A DNA stretch of 64,000 nucleotides, taken from assembly GCF_030272615.1 (NCBI RefSeq), contig NC_081415.1, positions 365,867,667 through 365,931,666 on the forward strand. Reading direction: 5' to 3'. This document shows positions 1 through 11,889 of the stretch, one piece after another. The translations under genes were made by a program, and so were the position numbers. The DNA comes from Cryptomeria japonica (lineage: Eukaryota > Streptophyta > Pinopsida > Cupressales > Cupressaceae). The notes beneath the pieces were generated by a model, which made no database searches, was not told where the DNA came from, and worked only from the letters and a program-made list of their open reading frames with translations. Positions within the stretch are counted from its first letter, which is position 1. Each line of letters starts with the position of its first letter.

Positions 1-540
1 TACTTGAACATTGTGCCATATACCTCTAACTTCAACAAGTTTTCCATCATTTTACTACCTCTTGAAACCATTTTTACTCAATAATACTCAAATATTGATG
101 ACCTTCTGCCATTTCCATGTACCCCTTTTCACTAAAAAGCAATAAGAGCAACCTTTTTTAAATATCATAATGAACTCACTCAGATACCCAATGGAAACCC
201 CCAGCTCAAATGAAATATTTTAATTTCAAACATTAGTCACTCTTTAACAAAACAAACTTATTAAATCACAAGGTATAATCGCCAAGGCAACCAAAAAACT
301 CAATATGTCCAATATCTTACTCCAAACGACTCAATAATGAAGCAGAAACCAAGAATATCATCCACGATGCACCAACGAGATACATACAAAAGGACCAGTA
401 AAGAATTTGATGATTAAATATTTTGCCCCAATACTCAACACCCAAATATTTCAATATTGGACTTTACACAATGTAATATTAATTTTTGGCATTGTTCCAA
501 TACGCAAATACACAACCCCATAAAATATATTTTATACTTT
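1..540. other. AT-rich non-coding stretch
   Basis: I see no coding signal, RNA gene or element boundary here. The sequence is AT-rich with scattered short open frames that have no codon pattern. It is probably decayed repeat DNA. Confidence 0.5.
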
Positions 541-544
541 AAAA

Positions 545-640
545 AATCAATTCCTCCGAAAAAATATTAGTTATCTACAAATTTGAGATTGAACTGCCAA
601 TTGTATCTCTAGCTTCCAAAGGTTTCCATAAAAATCCCTA
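545..640. repeat. Dispersed repeat fragment shared with 32257-32345
   Basis: This stretch matches 32257-32345 in the same orientation with scattered substitutions. Shared blocks include AATTTGAGATTGAACT and AATTGTATCTCTAGC. At the second site the block lies in a minus-strand LTR fragment that starts TGTAATGTCC at 32744, so this is probably the 3' part of the same gypsy-type LTR family. No full LTR can be traced here. Confidence 0.55.
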
Positions 641-779
641 TTGTTGATGTGTTTCTTATGCACTATGCAACACAAAATAAATACTAAGTTTTCTATATCC
701 GCTTTTGAAAACAGCCTTTGGTGTGACCATTTCACACATCGCCCCATCATAAATGGGGACCCCCTCTTTTGCATTTGGT

Positions 780-1297
780 CTTAGGTTTTGTTAGGTTAGT
801 TTGTTCGGAGCGATCCTTTTTGAGTGATTGAGTTTGGAATTGATGCCACATCCAGCGATTTGAGGGTTAGCAATTCACATCCTTTGATAGGAATCATAGG
901 AATCAAGTGTGAATCTCACTAAGACATGGTGATTGCTTGGATCCGATTTCCTTTGATTGCCTAGAAGAGCGACTTTGGGCATTTCCATCATTTCCTTTGA
1001 TTGACTAGGACACCAAATTAAGATATTTCATTTCCTTTGAAGGTTTAGAGGTGTGATTTAACTATATTGGACAATTTCCTTGCTCAGGTACCTAAGGCAT
1101 TTCCTTCCCTTGGCAATGGAAATCAGCGACCTAAGCCTTAGCAGACTTCCCTTGGCAATGGAAATCAGCAACTTTAGCTTCAACGTCCATCTTAGGCAAT
1201 GACTGGAGCCGTCCTAGGCAATGACATTGTGCAAATTAAGGAATTTTTGTCTTAGGCAATGACAATCAGCGAGTTCAGGATTTAGGACCACCCTTGG
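780..1297. repeat. Degenerate CTTGGCAATG repeat region
   Basis: From about 1085 to 1297 the motif CTTGGCAATG or CTTAGGCAATGAC, usually followed by a form of AATCAGCGAC, recurs at about 1112, 1153, 1190, 1216 and 1252. It resumes at 5034 and 5058, beyond the solo LTR. The two halves were one array before the LTR inserted. The sequence from 780 to 1085 has looser TTTCCTTTGATTG repeats. This may be the leader or LTR of element A, but no LTR end could be fixed. Confidence 0.55.
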
Positions 1298-3086
1298 TGT
1301 AGTACCCCTACTAGTTTGAACTCATTAGACTCATATTTTATTATTGGTTGTTTTTCAGTGGGTACATTACCATGACATATTATTCAGATTTTTATGACAT
1401 TATGCTTTATTTGGAGATGAGATGTATAATTTATTTGCAGTATTTCAGTACTTGTGATTTATGGCATTTTATGTATTATTGCTATGTACTGACATTTTAC
1501 TTTAATTATGCAATGTGGAATTATATGTTGTGTGTTTGCGAGTGTATTGGATGCAAGGGGACGATTTTCCTTCACTCATTTCGGTGAGACAGGGAACGTC
1601 GCGATTCTCCTTCATCGATGTGTATGCCGTGTTTTCTATATATATATATATATATATGCATGTGTGGTTCGGTGATGCAGGATATTGCAGGTACAAGTAC
1701 CGGGTAGGTACGGGGTATCGTCTCCACCTGGCTTCACAGGTCTGAGCGTGCCTTATATTTTCCGATGGAAGTGGAGGAGATAGTAATTGACCCTATTTTA
1801 CTTAGTTACACTCGTATGAGTGTCGTCAGTTAATCGTTTTGTCAGTTAGTTCGGTCTTCGTATTTTGTCATTTTATCTTTAATGGGTAATTGCTTGAGAT
1901 TTGTTTAATTTGAGTGTTTTAGTGGAGTTAAATAATTAATTAACTAAGTTTATGAAATTATCTCATTATTGTATCGTTTATGCATTGAGATTATAGATTT
2001 AGTTAATTAAAGAAATTATTAAATTAAGCTGCATGGTATTAAAAATATATTTTTATTTTAAAAATAAATTAGATTAATTGTATTTATTATTTTCTAAAGT
2101 TATAATTAAATAAATGAATAAAAGGATTAATTAGAATTAAAATAATGTTTTAAATCTTTATTTAGAAAAAAAGAATTAATTGGAATTAAAGTATTGTTTT
2201 AATTCTTTATTTAGAAAATTAATTAAAATATTGTATTAATTCCTTATTTAGAAAATTAATTAATGTGCATGAGAAAAGTAATGAAGGAATAATGTTTTTT
2301 AAATATTGCATGTGATAAATTTAGAAAATAAAATAAAATAAATTACTATTATTCTAAATTTAGGTTTTTTGTGAAAAAGCTATTGAACCTAGAATTTTTG
2401 TTTAAATAGGGGTTAGGTCTTTATTTTAGAAACACAGACAGGAACACACAGGAACAGGGCAAGAATTTAGGTGAAGAAAGTTTATTGGAAGTTATTGAAG
2501 GGATTAGGGCTCTTCTATAGAATTCTTCCAGGAAAGCTTTACTAGGTTGGATGATTTCTTAGTTTTGTGTTTTATTAAAAATATTTCTATTTTTCTCTGT
2601 TTGATGTGTGTGTAAAATAATTGCCAAATTCAAAACCCTCTTCTGGTGAATTCGAGTTTTATTTGAAAATTCATCCCTGATGTGTATTTCTTGTTTGTGG
2701 AAAGAACGTAATTTTGTGAAAATTAGGAAAATTATTATAGAAAGTTTGCCGAGTTTTTATGGTGCATGGAAATTGCACAGTTTAGGAGAAAGGGTATTTA
2801 CCTGAGAAATGGTTTTAATTACCTTAAGAAAATAAATTTAATCATACATTAAATTTATTTAGGTTAATTAAAATTTTTTTTAAAAATGAAGAAGGATTGA
2901 AATTTTGTTAAAATGGAATTATGGGAAAAATATTGTTTTTGTCATTATTGTTGTTAAAATTTTATTAAAATGAAATTATTAAAAAAAAAAATATTGATTA
3001 ATTATTTTTCTGTTTAAAAATATATAAAAAAAATATATATATAAAATAATTATAAAAAAAAATATATAAATAAAAAAAAAAATGTA

Positions 3087-3245
3087 TTACCTACGGTAGC
3101 ATCCGCTATCGGCAGTAGTACACAGTGCTACCGGCGGTAGCAGCTACCTGCAGTAGTAGTGCTATCGGACGGTAGTACTAGCTACCGGCGGTAGCAGTGC
3201 TACCAGACAGTAGTACTAGCTACCAGCGGTAGCATGGGCTACCGT
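3087..3245. repeat. GGTAGC/GCTACC palindromic minisatellite
   Basis: About 160 bp of imperfect inverted units of the form GCTACCGGCGGTAGC and CAGTAGTAGTGCTAC. Adjacent units can pair with each other. A longer version (about 300 bp) sits in the second LTR of this family at 59690-59990. Confidence 0.85.
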
Positions 3246-3400
3246 GACAGACCTTTTTGCAATGATTAAAGTGGTTTTTATAATTTTAATTAATTTTTAA
3301 ACCTTGTCCACTGTTTTGGGTTTCGTACCCAGGGAATTAAATAAATTAGATATTATTATATGTATGTATATAAATAAATATATGTATATTCATATATGTG

Positions 3401-3431
3401 TTTATATATATATATATATATATATATATTT
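3401..3431. repeat. (TA)n microsatellite
   Basis: An uninterrupted run of alternating T and A inside solo LTR-1. A shorter (TA)n lies at about 1637-1657. Confidence 0.9.
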
Positions 3432-5033
3432 CTTTTGGTAGTTATTATAATATTTTAAATGTTATTTGAAATATTATTTAATTACAGTTTGGAATGTTAA
3501 TTTAAATAAATATGTTGAAAATACTTTAGGAGAATTATTTGTATTTTTAAATCTTTTTGGACAAATGACAAAGTGAATGTTTTTGGTATTAAAAAGTTGT
3601 AAATTCTTGTTATCTGGAAATTTGTAAATTGCATATTATTTATGCTTTGGCTGTTTTTAAGGAAAGATTGTCTGTAATAGGATCTTGCGTATATTGTGTT
3701 CTCAGTCAAGTGTTATTTCATTGCAATTTTGGTTAAATTGTCATTGTGTCCTATGTTATTATTTCTCCTAGACCAGGTGTTGTTGTATAACCTATTTGAT
3801 ATGAGCCATTGTGTGTCTTTGTCCAAATGGTCATTCTTGGGTTGGTATTGTGTATCCATCACCTGTGTTTGTCAGGATTGTTTATGGTTGCCTGTTTCAC
3901 CATAGAGTTCTCGTAGAGAGAAACATTTCTTGTTAGTGTCCTAAGAGAGAGAGTGGCTTTCGAGCGGGGGCCGTGCCCAAAGTGGATGACAGGATAACCC
4001 GTCGAAAGTTAGTTAAAAAGTGATAACTTAATAATTGATTAGGGGGTGGGTGGATTTAATATTAATTAAGATAAATGTGCCTAGTGCATAGATGAGTGCT
4101 TGTACAGGGCTCATGATGTTACGAGAAGGCCTGGAATGGCAAACTTACCACCTTGTCTTCACGAAAGGATTGGTAGGGTCCGCATGAGACTTAGTTGGAA
4201 CCGGAGGCTCGGGAGAGGTTACCAGGAGAAACCCAAGTATGGGGGCCGAGACCTATGGAGGCTATACCATGGTAACCATCAAGCTATGCGATGACACTCT
4301 CTTCTTAGAGTCACTAGTGTTTTTGTGAGTTGTGTTACATGGATGGTTGCAGAGTCTTGTAGTCCTTTTGTACTTGTCTTACTTTGCTTGCTTGAGGGTT
4401 TCTACTATCTCCTAGCACGATGGGGTGGTTCCATTTCGGGATCACATGGTCGGGTGGTAGTGCCACTTCCCATCGGATGTTCTGGATTGTATCTTCAGGC
4501 GAGGAAAGGCTTCGCTGGTGTTTCTTGGTTCGTGGTTTATGTACCAGCTCTTGTTCGAGATCATTGTTCAGTTGAGACCTTGTGATCATTGTATCAGACC
4601 TTTATGTAACCTTGATATTGTATCTTTGTAACCAGTGGTATTATTGGAAGCCATGTAATTATGGATATTGTAATATTATTATGTCAGTGAAGTAAATGTT
4701 ATTGTTTTGATCTTATATTTAAATGGTTTATGTAAATTGGATACATTGGAATACTTTTATTTCTTTATTATGAAATTTGGATGTATGTGTAGTTTTAAAC
4801 TTAAGTATTCAATTTATCTAACTAAATGGATTAACTGTGGTGTTAATATAATCTATGAAATTAATCTTCATTGGTTACCCTTAGGAAAACTTATGATAGA
4901 CTTCCGCTATGTTGATAAACGTACAATGATTATAGTTAGTACACTTAGTCTTTAACAAAAAAAAAAAAATTATTTCACCCTTTAGTTGCCTAGTTGTGTT
5001 GTTTTCCTTTAGGGTTCCTGGCGGGGCATTACA

Positions 5034-6090
5034 CTTGGCAATGACAAGATACGTCCTAGGTAATGCTACCTCCAATGCTATCCCAAAGAGTGTGATTTGA
5101 TGAATATGATTTGCAAAGGATATATTTTAATGTAGGGGCCACCGCGATTGGACCCCACCACAATGCATGATAGATGTTTTATTCAAATTTTGAATTAAGG
5201 TTTCAAGTCGGCTATGAATTAATTTGCAAAACATTTAATGATGGTTACAAAGTCGGCTTTGTGAAAGGGTACGATTCTCCTCCCAAGCAACTATAAAGTG
5301 TGTTTGATCATTTCATTTGATCAAACACAAAATCAATATTGCATTTATCAAGCTTCAGTAATTCCAATCAGATCTATTAGAAGGCGAAAATGAAATCATT
5401 GAAGGAGGCAAAGTTGATCATTATCTATAGTGAATTGAGCCTTTACACAGCGAATGTGTCCCCGAGGGCAGCGATTCTAATTTTGATCAGATATCGTCAA
5501 ATTTGTCATTGCAGATTACAGCGAATTCCCTTATTGTAAAAAACGATTTTGACTTGGGAGCATAGCAAATTCACTAATCCAAACAGCGAATTGGAGAAGG
5601 ATTATCGAATCTACATCCACAGTTTGACAAAATCTAGTAATTGATCAAGGGCACATTCATTTAGAAAGACAATTTTGTCAAAGGAGCAATTGAATTGATA
5701 TAACCAGTTTGTTTTGAAACAATTTGCAGGTCTGAAATAGGTTGATTTGATCATTTTTACAGAAAATCAGACTTTGTTTAAGTGCTGGTTCAGCTTATTG
5801 CTTATCATTTTTTATGTGATCTTGATCATTGGATGTCTTGTCCATTACATTTTAATCATCTACGAGCATTTTCAAGGCATAGTTAATTAGCATAGATGAT
5901 TATGTTCAAATAGAATCTACTTTTGCAAGCTAGGATTTTGACCAAGACACCTAGAGAATTAAGCAATATCGAAGATTTTGATGAAATATTTGCTCTAGGG
6001 CAGAGATTCTTAATCTAGGTGATTGAATTCTACAAGCAAGCATTAATATCATATCATAAGACTAACTTGAACAATTCTCACAAGTAGAAC
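5034..6090 (+). promoter_or_regulatory. Probable LTR or leader of element A, with TATA-like box
   Basis: No coding sequence is visible. TATAAAG at 5292-5298 is a possible TATA box about 800 bp before the element A reading frame. It is followed by an inverted repeat with 9-bp arms (GTTTGATCA and TGATCAAAC, 5302-5326). The reading frame opens with ATG at 6091. I read this as promoter plus untranslated leader of the non-autonomous element A, but its LTR termini were not found. Confidence 0.4.
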
Positions 6091-7448
6091 ATGGCAGGAG
6101 TACGGCAGGCCCTCATCAAGGAGGACTCAAAGGGAGATATGATGGAGTCTAAGATTACATCATTTTGGGGCAATATAGGAGATGCCAACCTTGGCCAAAT
6201 CAACATGAAGAAGTTTAAAGGGCCACTATACACCACCAAGCCTTCCGGATACTCCAAGATGATGATCAAGAGTGGTATAGTAAAAGCAGCAAGCTTCCCT
6301 CCAATTGTGTAGTGCAATGAGTTGATCATTGAGTGTGCTAAACACTATGATACAAGCAAGAGGATGATAGTGGCACCTGATGGTAGAGAGCTAGCCTACC
6401 TTTCTGAGGATGCTATTAGTGAAGCCTTCCGTATACCTAAATTCAACAATATGATCTACAAGAGCAAGGAAGCGACGCAAGTTGTCTATGATGATGACCC
6501 CAACAAATGACTCGGCATAATCAACAAAAATTGGCTATTAAGGAGAAAGCCTGGCGTTTCAAAGATACCCGCCAAGCTCCATAGGATTGACTTCAAAGAA
6601 GAACTTGATGATTTGATCACACTGCTCAACCAAGTTATGGGAGCTCATGCTTATCAGTTCGAGAACTGGATGTTCTAGATTATGGAGATTATATCGACTG
6701 GAAAGGAGAGAACCAACTGGGAAAGGATTATTAGCGATAACATTGATATACTACTCAAGAGACTTGTGCGAACTAGGACCTTCTACATGAGTTCATACAT
6801 CATAAGTTCAATTGTCAGAGCTCATGAATATGCAAGATTAATCTATAGGGATCCAGTTGGTACAAGAGTTGGAAAATTGAGAGCATTGAGTCATACACAC
6901 AGTTGCATAACCCTAGCAAGACACATTATAGAAGAGTCAAAGATGCCTTCACTATGCACATAACAAGGACTTTACAAGGTGGCATTCATTAAAGACTATC
7001 CCCACAGGCAAAAGAGCTAGTAGAGAAGTTCAGTGCTTGCTTTATCTAGTTTCCCAAGTTCACCTACATAAGAGTGCAAGGATGCTCTTACCTGCCTTAC
7101 ATGCTACCGACATATCCTACCAATAAGCTAGTATTGCTTGAGTTGGTGAAGCAATTGCTGGCATACAACAAAGTACAAAAGAATAAACACAAGTCAATGA
7201 TTCCATTTCCCATCTCAGTTGGACAATCATTGGAAGTGTGCCCATCCTTGCAAGTGGGGGAGAAGGTGGATGAAGAATTGAAGTCTCTCCTAATTCCATA
7301 CTTTTCCAGAGACAGCTTCGATCCCTGCGGCAACATCAAAAGATCAAGTGGAAGAAGACACAAGCATAAGTTACAATTAGAAGATCATTTCATGAATACT
7401 AAGGATGATCCTGATATAAGGAAGAGAATGTGTTCAAGGCTACCTATT
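6091..7448 (+). pseudogene. Element A ORF, part 1 (unidentified, non-autonomous element)
   Basis: Three open segments (6091-6312, 6322-6510, 6682-6963) separated by single stops, then a decayed stretch with coding traces to 7448. Read together they give a soluble, mostly helical protein that opens MAGVRQALIKEDSKGD. It contains the motif APDGRELAYLSEDAISEAFRIP, whose central part (LSEDAISEAFRIP) resembles the N-terminal helical region of unidentified ORFs in plant non-autonomous retroelements. I do not recognise a catalytic domain: no reverse transcriptase, integrase or protease motif and no zinc knuckle. The frame is broken by TAG/TGA stops and then by solo LTR-2 at 7449. It resumes at 10081 and again at 19872. 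Function unknown. Confidence 0.55.
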
Positions 7449-7573
7449 TGTTGGCATTGTGTTGTCATTGATGTCAATCAATATGGGATGACTACTGGTA
7501 TGAGAAATGTATGTGCAACACTATCATGGAGGAGTACAGGTTGAGATATCTTTGATATCACTTTGTGTTGCAA

Positions 7574-7618
7574 GACACCGGTAAGGTAAGGATGTAGGAC
7601 ACCGGTAAGGTAAGGAAG
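7574..7618 (+). repeat. 24-bp tandem duplication in LTR-2
   Basis: GACACCGGTAAGGTAAGGA occurs twice in direct succession, with unit length 24 bp. It is one of many CCGGT clusters in this LTR. Confidence 0.8.
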
Positions 7619-9676
7619 AGAATGCCATTCAGATGGATGACCACTGGTGTTACCGGTATACAAGTTAGTGCCTGACTTGTGTGGATCGGATGGATAGGCT
7701 ACCGATACAGTGTATCACCAGTAAGGAAAGGATGTCAACTGGTAAGTGATGTGTTGACATGGAGAAGTTAGATCAACCAAGTGAGTGGTTGTCAACCGGC
7801 AAGATTGTGACCAGTGAACAAGCAGGATGGGCAAGGTGCTTGAGCTGTTGTTTGTGATGAAGAGGCGGAATGCTACCTAAATCACATCAACGCAAGAGAA
7901 GGATGAATAGGTCATCAGTATACTGTGAGGTTGTAGAACAGCAATACTCCCACCGGATGAAGATGCAGTCATCATGAGAAGAAATGACTGACAGTGAATG
8001 TGCTCACATCGAATCACATGTGCTTGTTTGAAGATGTGTTGCACAAACAGGGAAGCCACACGAGTGCACTGCAGGATGTAGATGACAAGGACTCACTCTC
8101 ACCGGTAAGTGGAACTTATCTCCCATTATGCATAGTGTGCATCATAGTCATGTGAGATAAGGAAGATGAGGCAAAGGTGGGTGTTTTGAAGGCTCACACC
8201 AGATCTACCGGTGAATCAAAGGAATGCCTCAAGTGCATGAAATCAGGAATATGCACCGGACTGACTAAGAAGGCATGTTGAGATGCCGGTACAGATGAAG
8301 AGTGGTGAGTTTGTCACTTTGACAAACAGGTTGAGATATGGTTCGAGCTAATCAGGGAGAAGGCAAGGCTGAGCAGATGCAGACAGAGGAAAATGGCCTG
8401 ATTGCAGATAGAGTTTGCTGAGGGTTGATGACATGGTGTCATCAAGAGGTTTTACCGGTATGAATGTTCACTAGTAATATGGACAAGGTGCAGATGAAGA
8501 AGATTCCCCATCTGATGAAGATGTGCATAAGGCAGGTTAGCAAGAGTGCTAACCGATTGAGTAGTCCATCGGAAGAGAAATAGAGTGCAAGGTTGATGAC
8601 AGACCGGTTTGAGGGTTTAACCGGCAGGGTTAGTATACCGGTAGAAGAACTCGGTAATGGAGTTGGTCGGTGATTCAATCCATACCGACACAAAAAACCT
8701 AGCAGATGTGGATGTCAACGTGGATGCCACGTGGAGATGAAGCGGCAAGCATGCAGAGGTCGGTGGAGTGCCGTATAGAGATAGGTGTCTCTACTGTTTT
8801 TCATTTAATATGGATCCCATGATTTGTGGATCAAATCAGAAGAGTGCGGCTTGAGGAAGAATGAGCGACAGAGACAAATCAGGGAGTTGTTGGCGCTTGG
8901 ATCTAAGCAAGAAGATCAGATTGTGAGAAGACCTCTAGAAGGAAACAGCAGAAACATTAATGGCGTTTTGACAGAGGCAGGTTGAGAGACGAGGTCGTGG
9001 TTGCTAAGATTAGAAGACGTGTATTGGAAGGCGCGTTAATGGCGGAGATGTACAGTTGGCTGTTTGGGAGATCAGATCGAACAAAATCTGATTGGATTTG
9101 GTTTGCCTCGAGGATGATGAGGAAACCCTAACCGCCTGAGATTTGAATTGGCTTTTGGCGGGAAAACCAGGCTATATATGTGCAAGCCAAAGATATTAAC
9201 AGGGTTGTTGAATAGAAGAAGATTGTGCTGCTACGAAGTGATTAAGTGTTACTTCTGCATGTGAGAGCAAATCAGTCAAGTACTCAACGAGTATCTGAGA
9301 AGAGACTGAGTGTGAGGGAGAACCAGGTTGAAGTGTTCAACCGGTAGCAGTGCAGAACCGGTAGTGTCCATACCGGCAGAGCAGAAGTGAAGGAAGCTGC
9401 AGAGAAGGTAGACATAGAATCAACAGAGTATAGTACCGGTAAAGAGTAGAGCAGTGAGGAGGAGATCCAATAGAGAAGAACAGAAGAGAGGTGAACAGGT
9501 AGAGTTTACTGGCAAGCAAAGCAGTAGATGAAAGCAGCACAAGAGTGAGTCGATGCAGTAGAGAAGGTGTCTCATCGGCAGAGTGAGGTATATGAAATGG
9601 TTGCAAGATTCACTTGTAACAGAATGATTAATTTTGTATGTGAAGATATTTGAGATTACTGAGTTGTAGCTCAGTG

Positions 9677-9808
9677 TAGGGGTTGTAGCTCCTTTGGGTT
9701 GTAGCCCATTAACAAGTTAGGGGTTGGTGCTCCTTGGATTGGTGCCCTAAATCAGGGGTTGGTGCTCCTTGGGTTGGTGCCCTAAAACAAGGGTTGTAGC
9801 CCTAAACA
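9677..9808 (+). repeat. Imperfect tandem repeat in LTR-2
   Basis: Units of the form GGGTTGTAGCTCCTTTGGG and GGGGTTGGTGCTCCTTGG, each followed by TTGTAGCCC or TTGGTGCCC, repeat about four times near the 3' end of the LTR. Confidence 0.8.
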
Positions 9809-10080
9809 TTGTAACAGAGATTCATTGTGAGGCTGGATTGGAGCAGTAGACTTCAGCAGCATTGCTCACCGAGGTTTTTCCCATCTTGGGTTTTCCTCGT
9901 ACATATTGGTGTTATGTGTTGTCCCTCTGAATGTGTTTGCATTTGAGTTGGTCTCCCCACTAACCGGTAAGTATGTTCTGAGTTAGATCTAATAACTGGT
10001 ATGCTCACATAGGATAGTTAATGGGAAAAGTTTGAGAACAACTGATTCACCCCCCTCTCAGTGGTGCATTGTGTCTAACA

Positions 10081-11112
10081 CTATTGGCATTGTTAGAGCC
10101 GCAAGATCCTCAATATTCGCGATCAAGCACAAGACAGTGGAAGGTGTCTCCTACCAGTATATGAGCAAGAGAAAGATAAAGAAGTGAAGGTCAAATGGAT
10201 TGAGGTGGAGAGCACTGACTTGAGGAACTTAACGAAGCCAGTCTTATCATGTACAAGGTGATAGGTAGATGCTCAAACCCCTGTATTGAAGAGCCAAGGC
10301 ACTCAGCTGACATTTGAATTGATGGGAGAGGTAGAATCTTCTGATGATGAGACAGAAAGTGAGAGTTAGAGTGGAAGTACCACCCAGTCAACTCATTCTA
10401 AAGGATCCAAGAGGAAAGAAATCAACAAAAAGGAGCCTCCAAAGAAGAAGCATAAGTCAAATTCAAGACATCTCCCTTCTACTAATACTTTCGTGCATGA
10501 AATGGAAATTAATCAAGCAGTTGTCCATGAAGATCACCCACCTAAAGAGAGCATTGATCATTGGATGAATGAGTGTGGAATCTACAATTCCGGATCACAA
10601 GACGGAAAAGGGAAAGCAACCATTGGGCCAAGATAAGGCAGTTCCACCTAAGCCAGTCATTGATAAGGCAGACAGTGATGCACATGTGAGCATTGAAGAT
10701 GAAGATCAAGAAGTTACATGTCCACCCCGACAAGATCAGCAATTGAATGAAGTGTAAGTCAGAGAAGAGAGATCGGCTATCCTTGCATGGCTTAGGGAAA
10801 GATTGACAAAGTGATAATAGAAGAAGCGGATCCTATTGATCTAGGTAGCTACCTTGATAGAACTCAAGAGATTGAAAAGAAGAATGCAACCAGGATGTCA
10901 AAGATGACAAGAGATGGTGAAGTAGATAAGCCTAAAGACAAGATTATGGCAGAGGAGTATGACATGGAGACTATTGATTTAGGTCCCCCTACCACTGATC
11001 AAGCATTGGAAGACATGAATGACACAATGAAGACAGTTCACGACATGCTTAAGCTGGAAGTAGAGAAGAATAAGAAGTTAGACAAAGAAAACAATATATT
11101 GAGAAGCCATCG
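10081..11112 (+). pseudogene. Element A ORF, part 2 (acidic, basic and coiled-coil segments)
   Basis: The element A frame resumes directly after solo LTR-2. Visible parts are an acidic Ser/Asp/Glu stretch (ESSDDETESES), a Lys-rich stretch with KKEPPKKKHK that looks like a nuclear localisation signal, and a C-terminal helical segment at 10811-11112. That segment ends in a heptad-like run (EVEKNKKLDKENNIL) predicted to form a coiled coil. At least two frame changes and several stops are present. The end, SHR at 11112, joins in frame to LQQLKQLL at 19872 when the inserted LTR is ignored, which shows the two parts were once continuous. Confidence 0.55.
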
Positions 11113-11379
11113 TGTTGGTTGAAAATTTTGTACACCTAAGGGATGTGCAAAATTGTGGTTTCAGCCACAGTGTGTGAGTATGATACTCTCCTAATTTAGG
11201 GAAGGCTCCCCCTATCTACAAACAAAACTAATCTAATATGGGTGGGACAACAGTCTTTCTTCTTCTTTCAAGAAAAACTATACTCTTTTCTCTTCACAAA
11301 AAAGTAATAGCAATTGGAAGTAAATAACAGCAAATACAAAAATGAGACTTTTTGTAGGATTTTTGGGACATAAAGGAAC

Positions 11380-11880
11380 ACAAAGTTTCTATGAAAGCAC
11401 AAAGACCTCCGTCACTTCCCTGGGATGAGAAAACAGAAATGAAAGCACAAAGTCTTCAATAGTTCTACTGTCCTATCAACCTTTGTAGATGATTTTCTGG
11501 TAACTAAGCACAATATGTAGCAACTCAAAGTCTAACCACATGATGCACCTCTTACGCACAAACATAGAAAATAAAAGCAGCACAAAGTCTGCAAGTTACC
11601 CCTTTGCTTGAGTGTCCTACAATAGTTTCAAACGTGACAAGCAGCTCAAAATCTGCAATATCAAATCTTAAAACCAATCTAAAATTCCAAACACAATAAG
11701 CAGCTCAAAGTCTGCAAGATTGAGCTTGAATCCCTCTTGTATAACACCTCAAAACTCACAATCAATCACTAGAAAATGTCGTCACATAACACCTTGAATC
11801 AACACAAAGTTTGAAAGCAATTTGCCTCTTTTAATTGACTGCAATCTGATTTACAACTAAGCTCAAAGACTTAGAGTGTA
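11380..11880 (+). repeat. About 60-bp periodic motif (GCAGCTCAAAGTCTGCAA)
   Basis: The motif GCAGCTCAAAGTCTGCAAG and variants recur at about 11438, 11520, 11578, 11641, 11700 and, more weakly, 11800 and 11862. The central copies are spaced about 60 bp apart. The intervening sequence differs, so this is a periodic motif rather than a simple tandem array. Confidence 0.65.
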
Positions 11881-11889
11881 CATACAAAC

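Larger units (their letters stand above)
1298..5033 (-). mobile_element. Solo LTR-1 (3.7 kb LTR, minus strand)
   Basis: Read on the minus strand the element begins TGTAATGCCCCGCCAGG and ends GGGGTACTACA. It is flanked by the 5-bp duplication CTTGG at 1293-1297 and 5034-5038. There is no primer site, gag or pol inside, so it is a solo LTR left by LTR-LTR recombination. The same family occurs on the plus strand at 48285-61671 with identical termini, the same (TA)n and GGTAG minisatellite, and a matching segment around 1680-1760 and 61190-61300. The parent autonomous element is not in the window. Short open frames inside are not conserved and were not annotated. Confidence 0.9.
7449..10080 (+). 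mobile_element. Solo LTR-2 (2.6 kb, copia type)
   Basis: Begins TGTTGGCATTGTGTTGTCAT and ends GTGTCTAACA, flanked by the 5-bp duplication CTATT at 7444-7448 and 10081-10085. It has no internal domain, so it is a solo LTR. The start carries TGTCATTGATG and the end carries GATTCACCCCCCTCTCAGT. Both are shared with copia-2, solo LTR-4 and element D, which points to the Sirevirus-like branch of Ty1/copia. The body is rich in CCGGT motifs. It interrupts the ORF of element A. Confidence 0.9.

Noticed and set aside
4325-4585. Overlapping 84-86 codon open frames on both strands in solo LTR-1
   Set aside because: Both strands are open by chance. The matching part of solo LTR-5 (48646-48990) does not keep the same protein.
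7097-7363. Minus-strand open frames opposite element A
   Set aside because: Antisense shadows of the plus-strand ORF, with no family motif.
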